The notes under the pieces were generated by a model. The model was not told the DNA's origin, did not search any database, and saw nothing but the letters and a program-made list of their open reading frames with translations. Shown here piece after piece: positions 52,267 to 59,809 of a stretch of 64,000 bases of DNA (the first letter of the stretch is position 1; the number at the start of each line of letters is the position of its first letter). The stretch comes from Streptomyces yatensis (GTDB lineage Bacteria > Actinomycetota > Actinomycetes > Streptomycetales > Streptomycetaceae). The DNA is taken from NCBI RefSeq assembly GCF_018069625.1, contig NZ_CP072941.1:3100001-3164000 (forward strand). Reading direction: 5' to 3'. A program made the position numbers and the translations under genes.

Positions 52267-53040
52267 TCAGGAAGGTGCCAACACTGCTTCGTCCAGGCGC
52301 CTTCTGATGTCGTTCGTCAGGGAATCCCGCTCGGCATTCAGGTAGAAATGGCCACCGGGCAGGACACGCATGTCGAAGGAATGTCCGGCGACCTCGGACC
52401 AGTGCCTCATCTCGTTCTCCCCGGCACCCGGGTCCCGGTCTCCGGCATAGGCCACGACCGGACAGCCGACGGGCCGCGGGGCCGCGGCCCGGTAGGTGCC
52501 CGCGATCCGGAAGTCGGCCCGTACGGACGGCAGCACGATGTCCCGGATCCCGGGGTCGGCCAGCAGCGCGGCGTCCGCGCCCCCGAGCCGCGCCACCTCG
52601 GCGATCAGCTCGTCGTCCGTGCCGAGGTGGATCTCCTTGGGGGTGACCAGATGGGGCGCCTCGCGGGACGAGACGAAGAGGCCGGCCAGGCGGTCCGCGT
52701 GCTCCGGCTGGAGACGCAGGGCCAGTTCATAGGCGAGCGACGCTCCCATGCTGTGGCCGAAGAAGGCCACCGGGACGTCGAGGAGGGGAAGCAGCTCCGC
52801 GGCCAGCGGGTCGGCGAGCTCGGCCATGCTGGTGGCACACGGTTCGGCGATCCGCTCCTGGCGGCCCGGATACCGGGTGGCCAGCACCTCGACGCCGGGG
52901 CCCAGCGCGCCGCCCCAGGTGTGGAAGAACGTCGCGGCCCCGCCCGCGTGGGGCAGACAGACCAGCCGCGCCCGCGGCTGTCCGGCCGCCGGGTACCGCC
53001 GGAACCACCGGGTGGTTCGGGCACTGCCGGACGATGTCAT
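52267..53040 (-). CDS. Type II thioesterase
   Basis: This 257-residue stand-alone thioesterase would remove wrong acyl groups from T domains or ACPs. The motifs are LVCLPHAGGAATFFHTW (oxyanion region), FFGHSMGASLAYELA (nucleophile Ser) and VLPGGHFYLN (His). ATG 53040 has GGAGAG five bases upstream; the in-frame ATG at 53055 lies before that ribosome site. It is the first minus-strand gene of the PKS/NRPS block and so probably marks the upstream end of the long operon. Confidence 0.94.
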   Translation of the reverse strand: MTSSGSARTTRWFRRYPAAGQPRARLVCLPHAGGAATFFHTWGGALGPGVEVLATRYPGRQERIAEPCATSMAELADPLAAELLPLLDVPVAFFGHSMGASLAYELALRLQPEHADRLAGLFVSSREAPHLVTPKEIHLGTDDELIAEVARLGGADAALLADPGIRDIVLPSVRADFRIAGTYRAAAPRPVGCPVVAYAGDRDPGAGENEMRHWSEVAGHSFDMRVLPGGHFYLNAERDSLTNDIRRRLDEAVLAPS

Positions 53041-53460
53041 CGTCGCTCTCCTCATGGCTGTCTCCCGCTGCCGGGGCGGCGGCCGGCCCGCCTCCCGGGA
53101 GCGGACACGCTCCCGGTGGGCTCGCTGCCGGTGCCCCATGAGGTGTTCGGCGGCGGGTCGCGGGGAAGGGCCCCACCGCCGGGTCGACTACGCCGCCCGC
53201 GGTGCGGCGGGCCGTAGGACCCGGGACACCTTTCTAACCAGGCCCACCGCGCGCCTCAACGTCCCCTTCAGGAAGGTGCCAGGGAGGGCTCCGGAAGCGG
53301 GCCCGGAGCGGCCGGAGGGGCCTCGCGGGCGCGGCATAACAGCTTGTTGCCAGTGCGCGGCGCAGGCGGTGTCACGATGGATCACGGGCGCCCGGGCAGG
53401 GCAGGATGCGCAGGAGATCCTCTGCATCGTCCCCGTCCCCACCACCCAGCGAGCCGCCCG
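53041..53460. promoter_or_regulatory. Non-coding gap upstream of the thioesterase and PDG-repeat ORF
   Basis: This 420-bp gap between divergent genes has no credible protein. It contains CAGGAAGGTGCCAGGG at 53269-53284, almost the same as 55001-55016, and a TTGTTGCCAG segment near 53344-53353. A main cluster promoter toward 53040 is likely here. Confidence 0.5.
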
Positions 53461-53910
53461 ATGACTCACGACCCGACCTCTCCGGCCGCGGCCGAGCCTC
53501 CCTGGGCGTTCCTGGCCCGTCTGGAGGAGCAGATCGCCCGCGACCAGGAGACGTGTCTGCGCGACTGCGGGGCGCCCTGGGACGAGCTGCTGGAGCGATT
53601 CGTCGACGCCCTGACGGGGCAGCCGTGCCCGGGGACGGAAGCCCCGGCCGAGGGGAAGGCCACCGACGGCCAGGCGGCGGGCGGTCCGGGGCCGGACGGG
53701 CCGGGCGCGCCGGACGGGCCAGGCGCGCCGGACGGACCGGGGCCGGACGGATCGGGGCCGGACGGACCGGGGCCGGACGGACCGGGGCCGGACGGACCGG
53801 GGCCGGACGGATCGGGGCCGGACGGACCGGGGCCGGACGGACCGGGGCCGGACGGACCGGGGCCGGGCGGATCGGGGCCGGGGAGTGACGCCCCCGCCGG
53901 GGGCCCGTGA
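53461..53910 (+). CDS. Small protein with PDG-rich tandem repeats (uncertain)
   Basis: The 149-residue ORF has an ordinary N-terminal part (WAFLARLEEQIARDQETCLR, CGAPWDELLERFVDALTG) that could form a helical hairpin. From about residue 75 it is made of Pro-Asp/Ala-Gly-type five-residue repeats with a Ser at every fourth unit. No family is recognised. ATG 53461 lacks a good ribosome site, and other frames are also open across the repeat, so the gene may not be real. If expressed, it would be an extended, acidic, disordered tail on a small domain. It lies between the cluster and its IclR regulator. Confidence 0.45.
   Translation: MTHDPTSPAAAEPPWAFLARLEEQIARDQETCLRDCGAPWDELLERFVDALTGQPCPGTEAPAEGKATDGQAAGGPGPDGPGAPDGPGAPDGPGPDGSGPDGPGPDGPGPDGPGPDGSGPDGPGPDGPGPDGPGPGGSGPGSDAPAGGP
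53683..53880. repeat. 15-bp tandem repeat with 60-bp higher-order period
   Basis: Units of the type GGACCGGGGCCGGAC repeat about a dozen times. Every fourth unit has ATC in place of ACC. Thus 53761-53820 and 53821-53880 differ by a single base over 60 bp. Such arrays change copy number readily. Confidence 0.9.
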
Positions 53911-53942
53911 GGGTGGTTCCGGGGTCCGGTGCGGTCAGCCCG

Positions 53943-54803
53943 TCACCGGGCGGCCCAGCCCCCCGTGGTGCCGACGGACCGGGGCGGCACGCTCCGCAGT
54001 CGGGGGCGGGCGGACTGCCGCGGCAGCGTCTCGGTCAGCCCGGCGGCGGCGTCGATGACCGTGTTCCGCACCCCGCGTTCGGGGAGCTTCGCCATCCTCG
54101 ACCGCGGACCGGACAGCACGAGCGCGGCGGAGACCCGGCCATCGCCGTCCCGGACCGGGACGGCGAGCACATGCTCGTCCAGCACCATCACATCGGGCCC
54201 GTGCGCCCAGCCGCGCTGCCGCACCAGCGCCAGCTGTGCCGCGTTGAAGCGTGCTCCGCGCAGCCCCGCGTACAGCTCGTCCGGGTCCTCCCAGGCGAGG
54301 AGCACCTGGGCGACGGGACCGGACTTGACGGGGCGGGCCGTGCCCAGCGGGACCGCGTCCTGTCCGGTGACCGGGTCGGCCGAGCTGGCCACGCAGATGT
54401 GCACGGCGTCGCGGCGGCGGTGCACCCGGGCGTTGAGGCCGGTGAGCGCGTGCAGTTCGGCCAGCACGCCCTCCGCGATGTGCTCCAGCCGGTCGCGCGG
54501 TTGCCCGGCCCCGGCGTGGCCGATCCTGGCACCGGGCAGGAACCGGCCGTGCGCGTCCCGGCTCAGCAGTTCGAGCCGTTCCAGGGCGGTGGCGATCCGG
54601 TAGACGGTGGGGCGCGGCAGCCCACTGATCGCCACCACCTGGGCGAGGCTGGCGGGGCGCTGCTCAACCACGCTGAGAATCATGGACGCTTTGTCGAGCA
54701 CACCGACGCCGCTCAGGGGCAGCGGCCGCGACGCGACGCCCATCGCTCCCGCCCCGTCGGCGTCGGCGCGCCGATATACCGGACCGATCGGCATGTGACT
54801 CAT
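53943..54803 (-). CDS. IclR-family transcriptional regulator
   Basis: The 286-residue regulator has an N-terminal winged helix (VLDKASMILSVVEQRPASLA, then SGLPRPTVYRIATALERL) and a C-terminal effector domain ending near LSGPRSRM. IclR proteins bind small metabolites and act as dimers or tetramers on nearby promoters. ATG 54803 is preferred (GGAAGG upstream); ATG 54794 is an alternative. It is divergent from nothing and lies downstream of the two LuxR-type regulators in the same direction. Control of the cluster is likely from position but not shown. Confidence 0.9.
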   Translation of the reverse strand: MSHMPIGPVYRRADADGAGAMGVASRPLPLSGVGVLDKASMILSVVEQRPASLAQVVAISGLPRPTVYRIATALERLELLSRDAHGRFLPGARIGHAGAGQPRDRLEHIAEGVLAELHALTGLNARVHRRRDAVHICVASSADPVTGQDAVPLGTARPVKSGPVAQVLLAWEDPDELYAGLRGARFNAAQLALVRQRGWAHGPDVMVLDEHVLAVPVRDGDGRVSAALVLSGPRSRMAKLPERGVRNTVIDAAAGLTETLPRQSARPRLRSVPPRSVGTTGGWAAR

Positions 54804-55000
54804 GGAGGACTCGCCTTCCGCACGGCGGACACCGGATGGCGCGAGGCTCCGGGGCCGCGCGGCGCCGGAATCCCGCACACCGACGGCTCGCAGAAGTGGC
54901 AACCGGCCGCCGGGACGGGGCGGGAGCTGCCGCTCGCCGGTCCCCCGCTCTGATACGCCCCATCAAATCGGACGGCCCGGGAGCCGGGCAACGCCGGAGA

Positions 55001-55016
55001 CAGGAAACTGCCAGGG
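55001..55016. promoter_or_regulatory. Candidate recurrent element upstream of the IclR gene
   Basis: CAGGAAACTGCCAGGG lies in the 231-bp gap between the LuxR-type stop (55035) and the IclR start. It matches the site at 53269-53284 at 14 of 16 positions. Confidence 0.35.
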
Positions 55017-55034
55017 CGCCCGGGCCGATCGGCC

Positions 55035-55823
55035 CTAGCCCCGGCCGCCCGGCTCCGCCCCGGGCGTGGGCGGAAGAAGCCCCAGCTCAGCGGCACGAAC
55101 CCCGGCCTGGAAGCGGGAGTTGGCACCGAGCTGGGACATGATGTCGGCGACGTAGCGCCGGTAGGTGCGCACCGAAACGGTGAGTTCGCGGGCCGCGACC
55201 TCGTCGGTGACCCCGGCCTGGAGGTATCTCAGGATGCGGCGGGCGAACGCCGCCCGGGTGCGGTCCCCGAAGACAAACCGCTCCCCGGCCCGGAAGGCGT
55301 CCTTCCAGATGCTGTCGAAGAGCATGCGCAGCGAGTGCAGCAGTTCCGCCACCCGGATCACCGAGGTCCGCCGGCCGGCCGCCGACTCGGCCACGACGAG
55401 CGCGACACTGTCGTCCACGACGAGCGCCTGGAGCGGCGGCATATGGGCCACCCGGATGGCCACGGGCCGCTCCCGGCCCAGCTGTTCGCGGACGAAGTCG
55501 TCGTCCAGCAGCGTGGGCGTGGTCAGCAGCCGGATCGCCACGCCCTCCTGGGCGCCGTAGAGCAGGTCCCGCTCGTCCTGATCGCTGCGCCGCTGGATCC
55601 GGTCGGCCCTGGACGGCCGTCGCGCGTGGATGATGTCGATGCTGCTCGTCGCCTCCTTGACGAGGCCCGCGGCCGTCTCCAGCACGACGTCATAGGCGTT
55701 GTCGACCACGGTGATGAGCTGCTCCTGGGAGCTGCGGTCCCGGTGCAGCGCAACCATCGACTCGATGCGCGCCTTCGCTTCCAACAGGGCCTTTTCGAGT
55801 TCGTCCTCGCGCCAACCGGACAT
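55035..55823 (-). CDS. LuxR-type regulator 1 (C-terminal HTH)
   Basis: The 262-residue regulator has a C-terminal LuxR/GerE-like helix-turn-helix (VTDEVAARELTVSVRTYRRY, then MSQLGANSRFQAGVRAAELG) and an N-terminal effector-like domain of unknown ligand with a helical start (about residues 8-45). It is clearly paralogous to the next regulator. ATG 55823 has AGGGGG nine bases upstream; ATG 55832 is an alternative. Proteins of this layout are common next to actinobacterial biosynthetic clusters, so it is a candidate pathway-specific regulator. Confidence 0.85.
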   Translation of the reverse strand: MSGWREDELEKALLEAKARIESMVALHRDRSSQEQLITVVDNAYDVVLETAAGLVKEATSSIDIIHARRPSRADRIQRRSDQDERDLLYGAQEGVAIRLLTTPTLLDDDFVREQLGRERPVAIRVAHMPPLQALVVDDSVALVVAESAAGRRTSVIRVAELLHSLRMLFDSIWKDAFRAGERFVFGDRTRAAFARRILRYLQAGVTDEVAARELTVSVRTYRRYVADIMSQLGANSRFQAGVRAAELGLLPPTPGAEPGGRG

Positions 55824-55910
55824 GCCAACCATCCCCCTGAAGATGTGGATCAGCGGGCCGCCGGGGTCCCCCGTGACGGCCCGGTCCCGACAGCGTTGTG
55901 TCGTTCGCCC

Positions 55911-56702
55911 TCAGTCGGCGAGCAGGCCGAGCTCGACCGCGCGCGCCCCGGCCTGGAAGCGCGAGCTGGCGTCCAGCTCCCGCATGATCTCCGCGACATG
56001 CCGACGATAGGTGCGCAGCGACACATTGATCCCCCGCGCCGCGGTCTCATCGGTGTGACCGGCGCGCAGGGCCTCCAGCACGGTCCGGGCGAACTCCGTG
56101 CGCAGCCTCGGCGCGAGCCCGAGGTGATCCGCCAGCTTCCGACCCCGGGACCAGGCGCCGGCGAAGAGGAGCTCCAAGGCCCGTACCGCGCCCAGGTCGT
56201 TGACGACGGCGACCTGCCCCTCCGGCTCCTGGACCTGCGTCTGCACCAGTGCCGAGGCGCCGTCGACCACCACGATGCCGCGTAACTCGCTCTGCGAGAC
56301 GCGCACTTCGGGACGGACCCGGGTGAGCGGACGCAGCCGCTCGGCCACTCCCTCCGCGGCCGGCACATTGCACAGCACCCGGACCACCGCCCGGCTCGGA
56401 GTGCGGTCCAGCTCCTCGGTCACGGCGCTCTCGAAGACGCCCGCGCCGGTGAGGGTCACGGACACCGAGTACCGGGCCCCGGCGATGAGCTGGGCGAGCG
56501 AGTCGCCGAGCCGGGCACCGTCGGTGCGCACCACCGGGGACGGCGTCGTCAGCCTGCGCGAGTGCAGCAGGACCGTGGACTCGATCAGCTTGCGCGCCTG
56601 CAACAGCGCCTGTTCCAGATGAGAGGCCGACTCGTCGGCCCGCTCCACCTTCTCGTCGGCACCACGTGGATCAATACCACGTGGATCAATTGCCACACCC
56701 AT
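55911..56702 (-). CDS. LuxR-type regulator 2 (C-terminal HTH)
   Basis: This 263-residue paralogue of regulator 1 has the HTH HTDETAARGINVSLRTYRRH, then MRELDASSRFQAGARAVELG. The N-terminal domain (about 25-190) resembles that of regulator 1. ATG 56702 has GGGGGAG upstream; the frame is open to 56744. Near the N-terminus the pentapeptide IDPRG occurs twice because of a perfect 15-bp tandem duplication (56661-56690). The tandem paralogues, 87 bp apart, may have split roles or form heterodimers. Confidence 0.85.
   Translation of the reverse strand: MGVAIDPRGIDPRGADEKVERADESASHLEQALLQARKLIESTVLLHSRRLTTPSPVVRTDGARLGDSLAQLIAGARYSVSVTLTGAGVFESAVTEELDRTPSRAVVRVLCNVPAAEGVAERLRPLTRVRPEVRVSQSELRGIVVVDGASALVQTQVQEPEGQVAVVNDLGAVRALELLFAGAWSRGRKLADHLGLAPRLRTEFARTVLEALRAGHTDETAARGINVSLRTYRRHVAEIMRELDASSRFQAGARAVELGLLAD
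56661..56690. repeat. Perfect 15-bp tandem duplication inside regulator 2
   Basis: ACCACGTGGATCAAT occurs twice in a row, adding five residues (IDPRG twice). It is in frame and contains CACGTG. Replication slippage is the simplest origin. Confidence 0.9.
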
Positions 56703-57378
56703 CCCGACTCCCCCGTCGATTGGCATGCACCGGCTCATCATCACCCGCCGAGCCCTGAGAATTCGGCCGAGCGGAATGACGCCGTGCGCAGCAGTGTATT
56801 GGACACTAGATTGAGCGAACAGATTGGGTCAACCGTAAGCAGGTCAAGGCGCTCACCAGCCAAAGAACAAGTAAACGACCGTTTTCCGCGAAAGCGTGCA
56901 CCGATGCGCCGTCGCTGTCAGGTTGCTGCGCACCGACCCCCTAAGCGGAACGGCTCCCCCTCTCTTTCGCACCGCACCGCACACACACCGTCACCCTTCG
57001 CCACACCAGTGTCCTCTTGAGGCCAACGCCGCCCCCTCACAGGCACCTTGTTGCCTACGGTGATCACGTGATGGCACAGCCCCAGGGGCCGATCGAGCAC
57101 CTTACGCCACAGTAGGCAGCAATGACCACATCAACGCCAGGCATTTTCGGTCGGCGACACCGGCCGAAAAGCGCCATGAATTGAACCCCTTTTTGTTGAG
57201 CGATGAAGAAATCAGCCGCGCAGACGGAATGAATTCGGCCGTGCTTTCCGTTCCCCGCCCCGTCCTGCCGGGGAACGAATCCGGCTCCCCCGTGCGGCGG
57301 AGCCGGATGGTCCCGGAGAGGGAGGCGGTCCCCGACGCCGAGCGCGAAGATGATCGCAACGCACAGAAGGAGACCTCG
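56703..57378. promoter_or_regulatory. Long divergent non-coding region
   Basis: This 676-bp gap between regulator 2 (minus) and a membrane protein (plus) has lower G+C than the coding DNA. It holds a 10-bp palindrome ATCACGTGAT (57063-57072), a stem-loop (57144-57170) and, on the minus strand near 57040-57049, AAGGTGCCTG, which resembles the recurrent element. An in-frame upstream extension of the membrane protein (57181-57378) is open but has no good ribosome site. Confidence 0.5.
57144..57170. promoter_or_regulatory. Stem-loop/inverted repeat (candidate operator)
   Basis: The 11-bp arms TTTTCGGTCGG and CCGGCCGAAAA pair with one G-T wobble around a 5-nt spacer. It lies about 210 bp upstream of the membrane protein start. 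It is not after a gene end, so an operator or leader structure is more likely than a terminator. Confidence 0.4.
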
Positions 57379-58320
57379 ATGGACCGGTGGGACCGGATGG
57401 GGCGGCTGGCCGCGTACGGGGGCGCCGCCGCCATGGCCCCGTATGCCGTGATCAAGGTGTCATGGGTGGTGGGCTCACTGCTCGGACTGGCGCCGGTCGG
57501 GGCCGGGTTCGGACTCGCCGAGTGGGTGGTGCTCAACACCGTGACGGTCGGCATGGCGGTCGTCGGGATCACTCTCGGGCTGGCGCTGGCCCGGCCCTGG
57601 GGGATGCGGCTGCCCGGAGTGCCGCTGGTGTTCTGCGCCTGGGTCGGCGCGGGGTTCCTGGTGTCGATGCTGCCGTACGCGCTGGCCGACTCGCTGCTGT
57701 CGGAGCCGGACACCACCGGGGGCGACAACGACCCCAAGATGCCCGGCTGGGAGGCGGCCCTGATCCAGTTCGGCTTCATCGGCATGGGCCTGGGCCTCAC
57801 CCTCGCACTCCCCGCCTATCTGCGCAGGCGCTGGCCGGAGGCGTTCGCCGGCCGGGGCGGCGGGCCCTCACCGCTCGGCCGGGCGGCCGTGGTCCTCGGT
57901 GCCGCCGTCGGGCTGATGTGGCTGTACTGGGCGGCGGGCGGCACCGCCGGGCTCGCCCACCCCGACGAGGGCCGCGCCACCTGGCGCCTGCTGTGCGGGA
58001 TCTGCGGCACCTGGGCGCTGGTCGCCGCGTTCGCCGTGGCGCGACCGGGCCGCGAAGGACCCGGACGGCTCCCCGGCTGGCTGCCGTCGGTCCTCGGCTG
58101 GCTCGGCTCGGGATCACTCTTCGCGTGGAGCGGCTGGAAGCTGCCCTTCACGCTGTACGTCGCGATCGCGGCACCCCCGGACGTCACGCTCCCCGAGCAG
58201 TTGGGCCTCGCGATCGCCCTGCACCTGTGCGCCGTCGCGGCGGGCGGCGCGATGATGTGGACGCTCACCCGGGGCCCGTCCCGGACCCACCCCGAAGTGG
58301 CCACCGCCCCGCCCGGCTGA
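57379..58320 (+). CDS. Polytopic membrane protein related to the 2811-3365 product
   Basis: The 313-residue protein has about eight hydrophobic segments (for example GMAVVGITLGLALARPWG, LIQFGFIGMGLGLTLALPAY and GLAIALHLCAVAAGGAMMW). The layout suggests two repeats of a four-helix unit. LALARPWGMRLP matches LALTRPWGRRIP of the small membrane protein next to glycosyltransferase 1. ATG 57379 has AAGGAG seven bases upstream; longer in-frame starts exist. Function is unknown. No transporter or enzyme motif is seen. Confidence 0.8.
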   Translation: MDRWDRMGRLAAYGGAAAMAPYAVIKVSWVVGSLLGLAPVGAGFGLAEWVVLNTVTVGMAVVGITLGLALARPWGMRLPGVPLVFCAWVGAGFLVSMLPYALADSLLSEPDTTGGDNDPKMPGWEAALIQFGFIGMGLGLTLALPAYLRRRWPEAFAGRGGGPSPLGRAAVVLGAAVGLMWLYWAAGGTAGLAHPDEGRATWRLLCGICGTWALVAAFAVARPGREGPGRLPGWLPSVLGWLGSGSLFAWSGWKLPFTLYVAIAAPPDVTLPEQLGLAIALHLCAVAAGGAMMWTLTRGPSRTHPEVATAPPG

Positions 58321-58336
58321 CACCGCGCGGGCGCGC

Positions 58337-58352
58337 CGAGGCCGGCGCCTCG
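58337..58352. terminator. Short hairpin between convergent genes
   Basis: CGAGGC-CGGC-GCCTCG (6-bp perfect arms) lies in the 36-bp gap between convergent stops at 58320 and 58357. It could end transcription in both directions, but it is short. Confidence 0.35.
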
Positions 58353-58356
58353 CGCC

Positions 58357-59700
58357 TCAGCGCCCCTCGCGCACGGGCTCCAGCACCACGACGCACTCCA
58401 CATGGTGCGTCACCGGGAAGAGGTCGAAGGCCCGCGTGCGGCGCGGGGAGTAGCCCTCCTCGCGGAAGTACTTCAGGTCGCGGGCGAGTGCCGCCGGGTC
58501 GCAGGCGACGTAGACGATGCGGCGGGCGCCCAGGGCCGCGAGGCGGGTCACCGTCTCCTTGCCCGCGCCCGCGCGGGGCGGGTCCAGGACGATGAGGTCG
58601 GCCTCGGTGATGCCGGTGCGGGGCAGCACCTGCTCGACCTTGCCGTGCTCGACGCGGACGCGGTCCAGGTCCTGGAGGTTGTGCCGGGCGTCCTCGACCG
58701 CGCGCTTGCTCGACTCGATGCCCAGGACCGCGCCGCGCTCCCCCACCCGCTCGGCGATCGCACCCGCGAAAAGGCCCACCCCGCAGTACAGGTCGAGGGC
58801 CGTCTCGCCCTGGCGGGGCATCAGGCCCTGCATGACGGCCTCGACCAGGACGTCCGCCGCCTTGGGGTGAACCTGCCAGAAGCCGGCCTCGCCGACCCGC
58901 CAGGTGCGGCCCGCCGCGCGCTCGCGGACGAAGGGGCGGCCGTGGACGCGGTGCACCAGACGGGTCCGCTCACGGCCGCGGGACTCGCTGACCCGCAGCA
59001 CCGAGACCGGCCGGTCCAGCTCGACGATCGGCAACCGGCCGCCGGGGCGCGGGGTGAGGACGACCTGACGGTCGGAGGAGCCGGTGGCGGCGATGGCCTC
59101 CACGCCGGCGATCTGCGGCCATTCCCGCTTCTCGACGCCGAGTTCGGTGACGCCGGGGGCGGCGATCAGGCAGTGGTCGATCGGCTCGACCTCGTGCGAG
59201 CGGTGGCGGCGCAGTCCGGGCCGGCCCTGCTCGTCCACCGCGTACTGCACCCGGGTGCGCCAGGCCGGGACCTCGCCGCGGGCCACCTTGTCGCCGGGCG
59301 CGGGCTCGACCGTGCCGTCCCAGCCCGCCTCCGCGGGGGTGAGCCCCGCCAGCCGGGCCAGCTGCTCGGTGATCACCTCGGCCTTCAGCCTGCGCTGGGC
59401 GCCGGGGGCCGCGTGCTGCCAGTCGCAGCCGCCGCATTTGCCGGGGCCGGCGAACGGGCACGGCGCCTCGACCCGGTCCTTGGAGGCGTCCAGCACCCGC
59501 ACCGCGTCGGCGCGCAGGAAGCGCGCGCCCTCCTCGCCCTCGGTCACCCGGGCGACGACCCGCTCACCGGGCAGCGCGTGCCGGACGAAGAGCACCTGGC
59601 CCTCGCCGGTCCGGGCGATGCAGTGGCCGCCGTGCGCCACCGGGCCGACCTCGACCTCGTACTCCTCGCCGACCAGCGATGCCTTGGGTTCACTTTGCAT
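58357..59700 (-). CDS. TrmA/RumA-family class I SAM-dependent RNA methyltransferase
   Basis: This family makes 5-methyluridine in rRNA or tRNA. The 447-residue protein has an N-terminal TRAM domain (about 1-65), a Cys-rich stretch CPFAGPGKCGGCDW for an Fe-S cluster, the SAM motif LDLYCGVGLFAGAIAE, VLDPPRAGAGKE and a catalytic Cys in YVACDPAALARDL. ATG 59700 gives the normal family N-terminus; an in-frame ATG lies at 59745. It looks like ordinary chromosomal content flanking the biosynthetic cluster. Confidence 0.92.
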   Translation of the reverse strand: MQSEPKASLVGEEYEVEVGPVAHGGHCIARTGEGQVLFVRHALPGERVVARVTEGEEGARFLRADAVRVLDASKDRVEAPCPFAGPGKCGGCDWQHAAPGAQRRLKAEVITEQLARLAGLTPAEAGWDGTVEPAPGDKVARGEVPAWRTRVQYAVDEQGRPGLRRHRSHEVEPIDHCLIAAPGVTELGVEKREWPQIAGVEAIAATGSSDRQVVLTPRPGGRLPIVELDRPVSVLRVSESRGRERTRLVHRVHGRPFVRERAAGRTWRVGEAGFWQVHPKAADVLVEAVMQGLMPRQGETALDLYCGVGLFAGAIAERVGERGAVLGIESSKRAVEDARHNLQDLDRVRVEHGKVEQVLPRTGITEADLIVLDPPRAGAGKETVTRLAALGARRIVYVACDPAALARDLKYFREEGYSPRRTRAFDLFPVTHHVECVVVLEPVREGR

Positions 59701-59809
59701 GGCGGGTTCAGGCTCCAGAGGGGGTGAGGGGGCGCGGTGGGACAACAGCCCACCAGTCTACGTCGCGCCCGCGCCCACCCCGTCACGCCCCGATGCCCCG
59801 GGGCCGCCG

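Noticed and set aside
53683..53880. Possible CRISPR array
   Set aside because: The units are contiguous 15-bp coding-type repeats without unique spacers, and no cas genes are nearby.
57181..57378. N-terminal extension of the membrane protein at 57379
   Set aside because: In frame, but without a ribosome site and with charged low-complexity sequence. ATG 57379 has a strong AAGGAG site and starts just before the first membrane helix.
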